A stretch of 64,000 nucleotides of DNA from Rhineura floridana (Eukaryota; Chordata; Lepidosauria; Squamata; Rhineuridae), in NCBI RefSeq assembly GCF_030035675.1, contig NC_084480.1, positions 967,501-1,031,500 on the forward strand. Direction: 5' to 3'. The notes under the pieces are model-generated. The model made no database searches. It was not told the DNA's origin and saw only the letters and a program-made list of their open reading frames with translations. Shown here in pieces: positions 1 to 10,642 of this stretch; position 1 is the stretch's first letter; every line of letters begins with the position of its first letter. Made by a program: the position numbers and the translations under genes.

Positions 1-1457
1 TTTTAACTCAAGATATTAACTGTAAAGAAGGTCTCACATAAGTAAAGAGATGTCAAGTTAAGATGGGCTCCTACTGGGAGGAAGGACGGAATATAAATCT
101 AATAATAAAATAAGTTATGGAAATAATTTATCAGGAACAATTTTAATAGAGATATGAAGAAAATATGGAAGAATGGGTTGCTTCAGTATCTTGCAAAGGC
201 AAATGTTTAATCAGTGTGACTCACCACATGCCCATACTTGGTTGTTTAGATATGGAAAACTGATAGTAGATTTGGACATTTTTGTTTGCCCTGATCTTTC
301 CGGCTGTTTCTGGGATCTGCTTCGTTCCCAGAAACATTTCCCCAATAATGTCATCTATGGCCTATGGGGTTGTATCCCATGTTAGTCATACTCAGAGCAG
401 ACCCATTGAAATCAATGGACATGATTAATTGAGGAACATTAATTGCAATGGGCCCTCTCTGAGTAGAATTTAGGTTGATACAGCCCCATGAAAAGAAGCT
501 TATAGCAATACAATGTGGGATTTCACTAAGAGAAGACCTTCACTTACCCTCACATTTTGAACAGAGCACCAGGCACAGGCAGTTGTCATTTAGCTTTCAG
601 TTCCTTCATTTCATTTCTGTCCCACACCTCCCCCCCCACTAATGCAAATGTGCACATTGTATTCATCTTCTGTTTTGCCATGTACATGTGTTTTCAAACT
701 GTTGACGTGATGGCACGTCTGCTAACATCAAGATTTTTTGGTGTGGTGTTTTCCCAGGGTACACAATAAACACTGTACCAGAAACACCTTGATGAAATCA
801 TACCTAGGATCACATCAAGGTGTTTCTTTTTTTGCAGTGTTGCATTGATGTGTACGCTGAAAGCACAGATAAGGGGAGATGCAAAGGAACTGGAAGCAGC
901 AACAAACGCAGGCCTTTCCCCATTCTAGAATTCTCCTAGGGAAGCCAGAGCTCAGTAGGGGTGGAAGCCAGAGGCGGAGGGAGGGGCAGAGAGAATGGGA
1001 GGGATGCCACCATCCCACACACACCGCCTCCCCCTCCTTCCCTCCAAGCAGCAGGACCCTCTCGGGTCTTTCCCGCCCGGTGGTGAGCCTTCAGAGGCAG
1101 AAGGAAATGCATCTGGGGGCCCATTTAGGCACAGGAAGCATATGTTTAAAACCACTGAGTGGTGGCCCCTCCCTCGCTGAGCACACTGGCAATGCTTTGC
1201 TCTGCAAGGATGCACGCTGCATGCGCTGTCTGCCCTCTGAGGAGCTGAGGAGGGCTTTCCCTTGCAGACCCCAAGTGACAGAGTGGGTGCAGCAGGGACT
1301 CCTGGTTTTATGCTTTGCTTCTCCCTTCTGCTACTGCCCACAGCCACACAGCTCCACCTTCTCTGCAGAGAGCACACGAGGTGCCAGCAAGCCAGGTGCT
1401 TTATCTTCCACTGCCCTGGCGTACTTCGAGGGCACAGCTGGCTCTCCCAACACCAGG
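1..1457. other. 5' flank of CD72
   Basis: No gene is recognised here. The left edge carries a short L2 LINE tail (listed separately). A long open frame runs from 879 into CD72 exon 1, but its part upstream of the ATG at 1458 has no recognisable similarity and is probably untranslated leader or promoter sequence read by chance. No clear TATA box was found. Confidence 0.5.
62..113 (+). mobile_element. L2-clade LINE 3' tail fragment
   Basis: The end of an L2-type 3' UTR: a 'gggctcctactgggaggaag' block followed by 'atataaat' and an A/T-rich repeat tail. The same block ends several longer L2 copies in this window, for example near 6840, 15090 and 42890. Confidence 0.7.
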
Positions 1458-1527
1458 ATGTCTCAAGGTGTGACTTACGCTGACCTGAGATTTGTGAAGG
1501 GCCCTGCAGAGGAGAGCCAGCAGGAAG
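1458..1527 (+). CDS. CD72: CD72 coding exon 1: start and first ITIM
   Basis: Codons 1-23 plus one base. It encodes VTYADL, with Tyr7 at the same residue number as in human CD72. Donor is AAG|GTACAG, and a phase-1 junction makes Val24 with the next exon. Confidence 0.92.
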
Positions 1528-4500
1528 GTACAGCCCACCCACCTGCCCAGGCCCCTCACCAGGGTTCCCCTCTAGGTCACCATCCGTGCCTCACTCCACC
1601 TTCTCTTCCAGTGCCAGATGAGGGGCAGCTTACCTATGAGAACCTCCAAGTGTCCAGGACCTGGTTAGAGGAGGAGAAGACGCCGACGGCCAGCAGACCA
1701 GAGGACACAAGAGGTGAGTGTCCGGTTCCGTCCCAACGAGGCAGATGCTCCAGTGGAGGAGGAAGGGAAAAACAAACCCCCGAAGCGGCTTCATCACTCT
1801 CAGCCAAATAGAAGGCTCCTGTCCTTGGGGGGGGGGAAGGCCAATTGAAGCTCCGTGGCGAGCATCTGTCTTGCATGCAGAAGGCCTCTGGTTCCATCCC
1901 CAATGGCAGCATCTCCAGGTAGGGCTGGGAGATATTCTGAAACCTTGGAGAGCCATTGCTGCCAGTCAGTGTAGACAGTACTAAGCTAGATGGACCAATG
2001 GTCTGGCTCAGTATTAGCTTCCCAGCTTCCCTAATATGGATGCCATTCAGCTGTTGAGGTTGCCCTCAATTATCCGTCAGTTAACATCTCTGGGACTCCT
2101 CTCCACGTTCAACCATTTGCTCACCTTTTCTCATACTGGAACTCCAGCTAAGGCCTTGTGGGCTTCTCCTACTGAGTACAGCCACACATCCCAAGAGGGG
2201 AAATTATTGGCCTTCACAGATTAAAGACTGGCAGGTGCCACCTCGACAGTTTTAAAAATGGGGACCCCACTTTTCCTCCACATGGCTATGTCTGGAGAGA
2301 GGGGCCTCAGTGTGTTGCTGCGCAGGGGGTCCCTGCCATCTTGGGATCCACCTTGCGGCCAGGTGGGCTGCCCCTCCCTTGCCACAGGTGAAAGGCAAGG
2401 TAGGATCGAGGCTCCCTATCAAGAATGGGATGTTTTCACTGATACGGATGGGGTATTGTTTTTATTATGTGCTCTGCTTTATGAATGAAAAGAGGTAAAG
2501 AAATATTTTAATAAACAAACAATCAAGGGGGTGACTCCAAACTGCCACTATTTTACGGGAGGGATTCAACCGCGTACTGGGAAATTTAGGTTTGAGCAGA
2601 TTATAGGGCTATGCAATAACTCTACTTTTAAAAAGATCAGATTTTTTGCGCTTGGAAAGTGATGAGGAAATGGATTGAAAAATGTGGGATGAACAAATGA
2701 CTAACCACTGTGCAAGCAAATCGGGATGAATGCAGGGCAGATGCCCATTGTCATATAACTTCCTCACAAACAAATCAGGAGGAATGCTCACTAAAGACCA
2801 GGTATAATCTGCGGGAGATGCTCTAGCTGTGGATTTCCTGCTGTGAGCAGGGGTTTGGACTCAATGGCCTACAAGGCCCCTTCCAACTCTAGGATTCTAT
2901 GATTCTAACCTCCACACAAGCTTTGTGCAAGCAAATCAGGATGAATGCTCAATAAACAGATTGCCTGGAGCGGCCCCAAACCCAGTTTCTCTTTCAAAAG
3001 AGGTCACTTTGCTTAGCAGAACAGCAAGTCTTGCAACCACAGAAGTTAAAATGTAGAGCCTGCGTTTCATTTCCCTATTTAAGCAGGAATTTCCATCATG
3101 CACAAGCAACTCTGGTGTTTTGCAGAAGGAAGAAAAGGGCATAGATAAAAAATATTCTCCATTTGTCCCGAAAACTTTTGCAAATTCAAGATGATCAAAA
3201 GACTACTGATCTAAATTGATTCCTGCTCTGCCTTGTCCTCTGGACTTATGGCAGGTAACATTGTTAAAAACAGCAATCTCTCAAGCTACTTCTGTATGTT
3301 TTAAAAATAATATATAAGCCACACAGCAACACTCCACATTTATGAGGCTTTCAGCATTCAGAGCAATGCTTACAATGATCCTGTACGGTAAGCCAGTATG
3401 AATGTTGTGCCAGGTGTCTAACCACTGTCTCCAGCTCAACATGCCCCAGACGGAACTTCTCATTGCCCACCCCCCACCTTGTCCTCATCATTCATTCTCT
3501 GTATCTATTCACAACATCACCTTCCATCCACCCTGCAAGGGGCCTTGCTTGACTTTATCTTTCACCCTTAGAATCATAAATAGTAGAGTTGGAAGGGGCC
3601 TATAAGGCCATCCAGTCCAACCCCTGCTTCTAACAGTAATTCTGCCTTACAAAGTCCAACGGGCAGCTGGTTGGCCACTGTGAGAACAGGTTACTGGACA
3701 AGACCCAGAAGGTGCTTCTTACGTTCCAAAGTCACCTTGCGTCTCTCCTTCCCGTGCAACATCAAGAAAGCCAAGGAGACGGAGGGAAAGGGCAGAGTTC
3801 CCACTGAGGGCAGAGGCAAGACTGCTCCCTTCTGGGGCCTCCTAGGGGAAAAGCCATCTTCTGAGATTACCCACTTTTCTAATTGGGTTGAATAAGGGAG
3901 GGATCGAGATTCGGAACACCTTCCGTACCAGCTAGAACCACAGCATTTTAGGACACAGGGACTAAGTCAGGCCACGGGCCCAACAGCTCAGTGTCCTCTG
4001 CTCATCCCTGCCTGACAGCAGCTGTCTGGGGTGTCAGGCAGGGGTCCTTCCCGCTCTACCTGGAGATGCCTGTGGGGACTGGACCTGGGACCCTCCGCGT
4101 GCAAGGCAGATGCTCTGCCCCGAGCAATGCCCTTCCCACTTCCAGATCTATTAGAGACAGTAACTGGCCAAGTCAAAACTCCAGGACGTTAATTAAACTT
4201 CACACAGGAGGACTGTTTTCAGAAAGGCTCTGCGCAGTGTAGGGCACGACAGGGATGGATCACACCTCTGCTGCCTCCTCCTCCCCCACACAACGCACAG
4301 ACACACAGACATGAACACACCGCGTGGCTCCCACTGGGGCACTACAGGGTTATGACATGAGAGGCCTGTCTTGTCTCTGTTGCTCTGTCTTGGTCCAGGT
4401 CAGAGTGGCGATTTCCCAACTACAATCAGGCAGCTTTGGGGGCTGAAACTATCCCATAAGAACCCCAAACTAACCCCAGTGGGTTTTTCTTCCAGAGTCA

Positions 4501-7500
4501 GTGCGTCGGACCTGGTTTGCAGCCCTGCCGGTGCTGGGCACCTGCCTCTTCCTTCTAGCCACCACCATAGGACTCGGGGCCCGATGTGAGTAGCGGGTGC
4601 CCCCTGCCCAAACCCATCACCCCTAGGGACAGTTGATAATTGGGGATGGGTGGTATTGCCGCCTGGGTGCTGCGTGCATTTATGTTGATTGATAAGTTGC
4701 CCTTGTACCTGGGGCTCAGGACACAGAAGGTGCATTTGCATAACATAATTCATGAGGCCAAGTGTTGGAGACCAGCTGCCTGGGTTATTTTTTATGTCTG
4801 ACATGCCAAAGGATCTTTGATGGGTCCTATTGGGTGCAAAGCCTGGCTGCTCCCCCCCCAATGCCTCTTCCTATCTCCACGTTGCCCTCTGCAGATGGGC
4901 AGGTCTCCCAGCAGCTCCGCCAGGAATCCCAAGGCCATGCAGCACAGAGCAGCCTCTTGGCACAGAGCACCAAGGCCACAGAGCAGAGCTTGGCCCGTTC
5001 GCAGCAGCGGCTGCAGGAGGCGGAAAGAGAACTCAGCACCACCCGTGTGGCCCTGGAGGAGAGCTGGAGGGCTGGGAACAGAACTCAGCAGCGACTGGAA
5101 GAAGAAGTGAGGCGAGGCAACAGCAGCCTGGCTGGCATGAAGCAGGAGAAAGAGGAGGCGGAGAGGGAGCTGGAGCAGGCCAGATCTTGCCAGCAGATGG
5201 GTACGTTCCTGGCCCTCGGGAGGCTGGCAGAGTCTCCCCCCCCCTTCATGGTTGTTTCCTGCCTCTGAACTGACAGGACGGACTTAGGCCACCCTACAAG
5301 GGCCGCCTTCTGGGAAGTGGTCAAAATGTGGCATAAATCTTACTCTGCCATCTTCCATCAGGTTTTTCTTTAACCAAGATTTCCCTTTACGACATTTATA
5401 CCAACTAGGGCGGTCTGGGTACAACACACAGCATTCATCTATTATTCCACATCATTGGCAGACCCAAGCCCAGGCCAGCCCTTCCAATGACATGTTAGGA
5501 GAAGGATCCTCAAAGGGGAGGAGGACCTTCACCCTGTTCTGGCCAAAACTCCCAGCCCCCACTCAGAAATAAGGTCTGTGCTCCTTTGTAAACTGGGCCT
5601 ACATCGGTGTGACTGACAGTCCTTTCCTATGCAGGGAGGAAGGGAGGCGCTGCCCGGAGGTGGTGAGCCATTGCATTGGCCTGGGCAGAGCACGCCTGGC
5701 TCTAACACAGATCCTCTCCTGAAGCTTCTTGCCTCTGGACAAGCTCTTGACAAGTTCCTGCTGATCCAGAGACTCTTGCAACTAAGGCTGGGAGTAAATG
5801 TGGCATTCAGGGCAAGGATTACCCTGGCCCTCAGCCAGAGGGAACGAAAAATAACCGTGGTGGCAGCAGCTCTAGAGCAGACAACTGAAATTCTCTTTCC
5901 TGCCCTTCTGGCTGTCTCACCAGGCTGCTGCCCTTCTGGATGGAAGCTCTTCAGGTGGAAATGCATGTGGATTGCAGAAGCAGAGAAGACATGGCAGGAA
6001 AGCAAGGAAGACTGTGAAAGAAAATCATCCCAGCTGCTCATCTCAAAAGAGCCCTGGGATGCGGCTACACTATGGGTAGGCGGCAGCTGGAAAATGGTTG
6101 AGACGGGGTGGGGGGACTCCATTGTCAAGATTTGTTAGCCAGAAAGAGGGAGGGAAATCTAGTTTTCTACCAGCACAGACAGCAGAGAGGGAGACAAAAA
6201 CTAGGCACTCGCCCTTCTCTGGCTGTGAGCACACCAGTTTACAGCAAAGCGTTTCCATTGGCCACACCTGGAGGGCGAATAGGTTGATCTGCCCATCAGT
6301 TGCAAAATCTCTTTGAAGCTAGATTTTTTAAAACAACTCACTCAACCTGATCCCACCAGGTTTTACATTAAAAAGGTGTGGAGTTTGACTAGCATTGTGT
6401 GCCCCCATTTTCAGAAGAGAGAGGTGGAAACGCACAGGAACCGGCAGAATAGGTGAGGGGCCCCTGCAGGTACAATCTTATCAGGAGGTCCGTTCTGCAC
6501 AACATAGGAAACAGACCTTCAGTGTAGTGGCACCGACCCTTTGGAATTCCCTCCCCTTAAATATTAGACAGGCGCCATCTCTGTGATCTTTTCGGCACCT
6601 ACTGAAGACCTTCCTCTTTCAACAAGCCTCATCCCAAGACCTTATCCCAGTTTGCATCTGTGCTAGAATTGCTTTTTAATGTTTTTAAACCTTTTTTTAA
6701 AAAAATGTTTTTAAACCTTTTTAAAAACATGTTTTTAAAGCTTTAAAAATGTTTTTAAAGATGTTTTGCTTTAATATATTTTAAAGTCTGTTTTTATGAT
6801 GTTTTCAAATGTTTTTAGTGCTTTTGTTTGCCACCCTGGGCTCCTGCTGGGAGGAAGGACGGGATATAAATCAAATAATAAATGAGTGAGTGAGTGTGCC
6901 ATTTGCATGTCAGCCTGCAATTCTCACATGCAAACCTGACACACATTTTAAGGAATCTTTTGCTGTTGAGACCTGGACGCACTCTAGAATTGGGCACCCC
7001 AAGGGCTGTCAAACCTGTTTTCCTGGCAGTGAATGGGTGTTAAAAGTTTTAAATGGTGCCAGTAAGGGTTTGTCTAAAATGTTTGAGAAATGGCTTCTAA
7101 AACTGCATTTTCGTTCTGCTTCCCAGGTGAGTAGGAGAAAAGCGATTAATATACCTTTTGGGCCCTTTAAGCACCTTGAAACTACTGCTTGATTAGTCAT
7201 TGTGAGGAGGGAAGGGGAAGGAGGCGTGACCTTCCGCGTGATCATATCTTGGCTTAACACTTCCAGGCTGATGTTCTTGCCTCACTTTAAATTTACAAGC
7301 CATAAGTTGGAGGATGGCAGAGATTTACAGTAAAGGAGACCATCAATGGACTTGCCTGGAGATGTTGCAACTCCACATGCCGGAATGTGGAATGTGGTCT
7401 TCCCAACTTCCTGTAATGGAAGTTCTCGTTTTGCCTCTTCAAGCCAAAACAGAGCTTCCTTCTCAGGTGCAGGCTACCGCAGCAAAAGCTGTTTTTTTAG

Positions 7501-9126
7501 GGGTGCTTTGCGAGAGATCAGTGAGTACTGCTGAGCTCAGGTCCTGCTTGCAGGCTTCCCTTTGGGATATCTGGTTGGCCACAGTGAGGAGTCTGGACTA
7601 GATGGGCCCCCTTTGGCCTGATCCAGAAGCCTTTTCTTATGCCGTAAACCTCCTGCAAAATTTTTTCCAAACTGATTGTTACCTACACCAAACCCTTCTT
7701 TTTGCCCTAGAGCTATCTGCAAGCAGACGAATACTGGATTGGACTTCGTAAGTCCTGGCAGCAGGTCCCTTGGTTTTGGGTTGACGGGTCACGCTATGAA
7801 GGGTAAGTGCAAGAGAGACAATCCAGTTGCAGCCCATCTGGTTCGATGGGAAGACAAGCACAGGGCACTAGTAGAACGTGTAGCCTTGTCTTGTGCCTGT
7901 TTAATGATACAAAGGGTATGTCTGGTTATGCCAAGTCAGTCCAGCTGGCCCATCTAAGGCCATATGGTCTCCTCTGATTGCCCACAATCTCTGGGGTCTC
8001 ATAGGTGAAACGAGAGCTCCGCCCCTGAGGGATAATCCCTCCTACATGGTCCTTCTGGCTTGGGGAATAACAGGACATTTGTTGTATTCATTTATTAAAT
8101 TTATATCCCGCCCTTCCTCCCAAAGCAGCATAGGGCAAAATTTCTCATGCGCACACAACAGAATCCTCTCACGCCAGCCACTCCGCATCTTCTACATGCA
8201 GATATTGTGCAGAGAAGCTGGCTTGGCTCACTTTCAGGCTGCCCAAATAGCAGAGGGCAGAGATGGCAGAGTACCAGTCCACAAGCCAGGGCTGGTGGTC
8301 TCCGGCTCCTGGTGGCCCTACCAAGCTTTAATCAGAATTTTTAAGGTAAACCAGCTTTGTCCCATCAGTTCTGGCCTAGCACTCTTTGCAAAGGCACATT
8401 GCCAATATTCCTCTTCAAGAAGCCTGTTTATTCCTCAGCCCCCTCCCCCAAGTGATGAGTGCAAGCCACCCAGACTCATGGCCTCCACGCCTGTGAGCCT
8501 CATTTACTGCAAGGGGATGCCAAGTAAACAGAGACAACCCCATGCCAGCCCAGTGGCAGGTTTTGAATTGTTGCTGCATTTATACCACAAAATATTAGTC
8601 TTTAAAGGTGCCACAGGGGTTGGGATCTTCCAGCCCATAGCCCTAACTGAGCCTGCCAGCCCCCTCCCTTTGCAAATGCCCTGTGAGGCCATTTCTAGCA
8701 AATGCCACCCACCCAATCATGTGATGTCATTTAACAGCACCTGTCAATCATTTCAACCTACCTCACCACTTTCCGCAGCTCTACCTTAAGTTTTTACAGC
8801 CTGCCATTTCCCCTTTTTGGCACTACCACCAGCATTTGCCCCTGGCCCTGTCCACTGCCAGAATGTGCCCCCCTCCCCAATAAAAAGGGTTGACCAGGTT
8901 GGAATCCTCCTTCATTGATTTTGCTGCAACAGACCAACGCAGCACCCTCTTTGGAATTTGCTTCTGTTATGAGTTTTCTTTTATTTCCAGAACTGAGAAA
9001 CTTCCCAATTATTACAGCAGCACCTGTGTAAAGATAAAGGATGGGATCCTGAAACACAGCGGATGCTCTACAAAGTACAGATATATCTGTGAGAAGGCAG
9101 CCAGCCCAGCACAGCCTGGTCAATAG
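1458..9126 (+). CDS. CD72: CD72, B-cell inhibitory C-type lectin-like receptor (7 coding exons)
   Basis: Coding exons: 1458-1527, 1612-1713, 4496-4585, 4895-5200, 5924-6075, 7711-7802, 8991-9126. All introns are GT-AG with compatible phases (1,1,1,1,0,2), giving 948 nt and 315 residues (human about 359). It is a type II membrane protein. Residues 1-57 are cytoplasmic with two ITIMs, VTYADL (Tyr7) and LTYENL (Tyr32). In the family the first recruits SHP-1, and the YxN site of the second can bind GRB2. Residues about 64-86 are the membrane segment. About 90-188 is a Q/E/R-rich coiled-coil stalk. About 190-310 is a C-type lectin-like domain starting CCPSGW, with WIGL, WVDG and YICEK. The Ca-binding EPN/QPD and WND motifs are absent, as in CD72, so sugar binding through calcium is unlikely. 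Neighbour TESK1 is convergent, as in human. The first ATG is chosen because MSQGVTYADLRFVK aligns with the human N-terminus (MAEAITYADLRFVK). Confidence 0.93.
1612..1713 (+). CDS. CD72: CD72 coding exon 2: second ITIM
   Basis: Acceptor is TTCCAG|TG. It encodes VPDEGQLTYENLQ and then an acidic, Ser/Thr/Pro-containing juxtamembrane stretch. Donor is GAG|GTGAGTG. LTYENL corresponds to human ITYENV. Confidence 0.92.
1838..2040 (+). mobile_element. tRNA-derived SINE (squamate type)
   Basis: A degraded tRNA-like head ('gcatctgtcttgcatgcag', B-box-like 'ggttccatccc') is followed by the body 'catctccaggtagggctggg' and 'ctagatggaccaatggtctg'. The same body recurs near 29.5, 29.9, 40.8 and 47.2 kb. 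Confidence 0.75.
2820..2908 (+). mobile_element. CR1 LINE 3' end
   Basis: It ends in 'ccttccaactctaggattct' and 'atgattcta', the short repeat-like 3' terminus typical of CR1. The block 'ggtttggactcaatggcc' precedes it. Strongly 5'-truncated. Confidence 0.8.
3565..3640 (-). mobile_element. CR1 LINE 3' end
   Basis: Reverse-strand CR1 terminus: 'gttggaaggggcctataagg' and 'atccagtccaacccctgc' follow an 'agaatcat' end. About 75 bp, 5'-truncated. Confidence 0.8.
3655..3726 (+). mobile_element. CR1-type LINE 3' end, second subfamily
   Basis: Contains 'ggttggccactgtgagaaca' followed by a diverged form of 'ggactagatgggcc...ttcttatgttc'. The reverse form, at about 50500 and 57240, runs into clear CR1 3' sequence. 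Confidence 0.65.
3978..4140 (-). mobile_element. tRNA-derived SINE
   Basis: Reverse-strand copy of the SINE at 1838. Read on +, it shows 'ctacctggagatgcc', then 'gacctgggaccctccgcgtg' (B-box region) and 'gcaaggcagatgctctgccc' (tRNA-like head). Confidence 0.7.
4496..4585 (+). CDS. CD72: CD72 coding exon 3: transmembrane segment
   Basis: Acceptor is TTCCAG|AGTC, donor CGAT|GTGAGT. It encodes residues 58-87: a short ESVRRTW basic flank and then about 20 hydrophobic residues (FAALPVLGTCLFLLATTIGL). The basic side faces the cytosol, as expected for type II topology. Confidence 0.92.
4895..5200 (+). CDS. CD72: CD72 coding exon 4: coiled-coil stalk
   Basis: Acceptor is CTGCAG|ATGG, donor ATGG|GTACG. 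306 nt encode residues 88-189. The exon opens RYGQVSQQLRQ, matching human RYLQVSQQLQQ, and continues as a heptad-like run rich in Gln, Glu, Arg and Leu. The stalk probably mediates the homodimerisation known for CD72. Confidence 0.9.
5924..6075 (+). CDS. CD72: CD72 coding exon 5: first part of lectin-like domain
   Basis: Acceptor is CACCAG|GCTG. It opens GCCPSGWKLF (human TCCPSGWIMH) and contains TWQESKEDC, like human NWQESQKQC. Donor is TGG|GTAGGC, phase 0. These carry the N-terminal cysteines of the long-form domain. Confidence 0.9.
6221..6396 (+). repeat. Unnamed dispersed repeat, copy 1
   Basis: This stretch resembles the reverse complement of 39604-39791 along its length. Shared landmarks in order are 'ggctgtgagcacac', 'cattggccacacctggagg', 'ttgatctgcc', 'aaaatct' and 'aaaaaggtg'. 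I do not recognise the family. See findings. Confidence 0.65.
6440..6895 (+). mobile_element. L2-clade LINE 3' end with ORF2 C-terminal remnant
   Basis: The 5' part encodes the L2 ORF2 tail (RKQTFSVVAPTLWNSLPLN, then a stop, then a FRHLLKTFLFQQA-like stretch). A T-rich 3' UTR follows with many 'gtttttaaa' units. It ends 'gggaggaaggacgggatata' plus an 'aataaatgag' tail. It sits in CD72 intron 5. Confidence 0.85.
7520..7645 (+). mobile_element. CR1-type LINE 3' end, second subfamily
   Basis: Contains 'ggttggccacagtgaggagt', 'ggactagatgggcccccttt', 'ggcctgatccagaagcc' and 'tcttatg', about 70 bp upstream of CD72 exon 6. Confidence 0.75.
7711..7802 (+). CDS. CD72: CD72 coding exon 6: middle of lectin-like domain
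   Basis: Acceptor is CCCTAG|AGCT, donor GG|GTAAGTG. It encodes SYLQADEYWIGLRKSW and VPWFWVDGSRYEG. The WIGL and W-W-DG core residues of the fold are kept. No EPN or QPD motif is present. Confidence 0.92.
7803..8990 (+). other. CD72 intron 6
   Basis: Holds one short L2 tail on the minus strand at 8085-8126 ('tttatatcccgcccttcctc'). Open frames here have no recognised similarity. Confidence 0.6.
8991..9126 (+). CDS. CD72: CD72 coding exon 7: end of lectin-like domain and stop
   Basis: Acceptor is TTCCAG|AACT. It encodes TEKLPNYYSSTCVKIKDG, then SGCSTKYRYICEK, and a 10-residue tail before TAG. The last three domain cysteines and the YICEK signature (human YICEM) are present. No WND motif. Confidence 0.92.
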
Positions 9127-9407
9127 GCCCAAAGTAAGTGCAAAGCCGCCAAACCCCACAAGACCTTCTTGGAAGGATCAGGCACGGCTTCGTTCAGCAA
9201 TCCAGTCCCCCCACACTGTAAGCTGTTGCGGGATCAATTGTGTCGATTTGTGCAGCCAATGGTAAAAACAACTGTCTCTTTTGTTTTTTATTTAGAGCAA
9301 GCAATATTTTCGGCTTTTGATACTACTGAATGATAAAGAACAGTTAGAGCTTTCCACTTTTAAGTATTTGTGAAAACATCAAAACCTAGGCCACAGCCCT
9401 ATATCCA

Positions 9408-10148
9408 GTGAAAGACAGTGTGGTGAAGTGGTTAGTGTTGGACTAGGACTCAGAATTGTCTGCCACCCCCAATCTTCATAGAATCATAGAATAGTAGAGT
9501 TGGAAGGGGCCTATAAGGCCATCAGGTCCAACCCCCTGCTCAGTGCAGGAATCCAGCTTAAAGCATTCCCGACAGATGGCTGTCCAGCTGCCCCTTGAAT
9601 GCCTCCAGTGTCGGAGAGCCCACTATCTCTCTAGGTAATTGGTTCCATTGGCGTATGGCTCTCTTAGGTTTTTCCTGATGTTCAGCTGAAATCTGGCTTC
9701 CTGCAACTTGAGCCCACTATTCCGTGTCCTGTTCTCTGGGATGATCGAGAACAGATCCTGTCCCTCCTCTATGTGACAACCTTTCATGTACTTGAAGAGT
9801 GCTCTCATATCTCCCCTCAGTCTTCTCCAGGCTAAACATGCCCAGTTCTTTCAGTCTCTCCTCATAGGGCTTTGTTTCCAGTCCCCTGATCATCTTTAGT
9901 GCCCTGCTCTGAACTTGTTCCAGTTTGTCTGCATCCTTCTTAAAGCGCCGTGTCCAGAGCTCCCAGTACCTGGGAGATGGCCAAGGTTCAAGTTCCCATT
10001 CAGCCATAAAGCTCACTGGGTGACCTTGGGTCAGTCACTGTTTCTCAGCCTAACCTACCTCACAGGATTGTTGTGAGGATAGCCACATACACCACCTTGA
10101 GCTCCTTGGAGAAAAGGTGGGCTAGAAACGCAATCAAAAATAAATAAA
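9408..10148 (+). mobile_element. tRNA-headed CORE/MIR-like SINE split by a CR1 insertion
   Basis: Left part (about 9408-9460) has an A-box-like 'tggtgaagtggttagtgttg'. Right part (about 9968-10148) has B-box-like 'ggttcaagttcc', then 'gggtgaccttgggtcagtca', 'ctcacaggattgttgtgagg' and an 'aataaataaa' tail. The parts read in order once the reverse-strand CR1 between them is removed. Confidence 0.75.
9477..9967 (-). mobile_element. CR1 LINE, about 490 bp of 3' end and ORF2 C-terminus
   Basis: On the minus strand the ORF2 tail reads [32 protein letters not shown], followed by the 3' UTR and the 'attctatgattctatg' terminus at about 9477. Frames are interrupted. It lies inside a SINE. Confidence 0.85.
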
Positions 10149-10642
10149 GGCAGCTTCCCAACCACCCTCTCCCTCACCAGGCAGGCAATGTCTGGGTGTG
10201 TTTGCATGAACCCCCCAACATCACTCCTGCTTTTGATATCCACGTTTCTCATGCGCCCAAGTTGATCCTAAAAGCAGGAGAGGGCTTCAGGGTGCCCCCC
10301 CTCAGGTGAAGAAAGAAGGAGGGGGAGGGGGAAGAGCAGAGCGAACTCGGCAGCTCCCGCGGCGGTTTTCCTTGTAGCTCCAGACCTCTCCCAACGCCGC
10401 CACCTGTTCTGCACCCAAATTGGGCAACCCAAGCCATCAGGGACTGAACCTCCATGCTGAGAAGCAGCTCTCCTATTCCACGATAGGACCTCCCCGAGTG
10501 AAGAAAGCTGCTCCTCCAGTGACTGAAACCCTGCCTGATTTCAAAGAGATAAAACTGCTGGCAGCCATTCAGAGGAAACTTAGTTCCCTGCAAGGGCTAG
10601 CAAAACAGGAAAGGAAAAAAGCCCCCACGCCCATCTAGGTAG

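Larger units (their letters stand above)
1714..4495 (+). other. CD72 intron 2 (repeat-bearing)
   Basis: 2.8-kb intron holding SINE and CR1 fragments (listed separately). A loose 25-30 bp unit of the form 'caaatcaggatgaatgctca' occurs at about 2711, 2767 and 2926. The last two copies flank the CR1 end at 2820-2908. No exon was recognised. Confidence 0.7.

Noticed and set aside
879-1457. Long open frame running into CD72 exon 1
   Set aside because: Its upstream part shows no similarity to CD72, whose known N-terminus begins at the ATG at 1458. Treated as leader or promoter.
1-1457. RMRP or SIT1, which lie near CD72 in human
   Set aside because: No RMRP-like RNA or SIT1 coding sequence was recognised before CD72. 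If conserved they would lie beyond the left edge.
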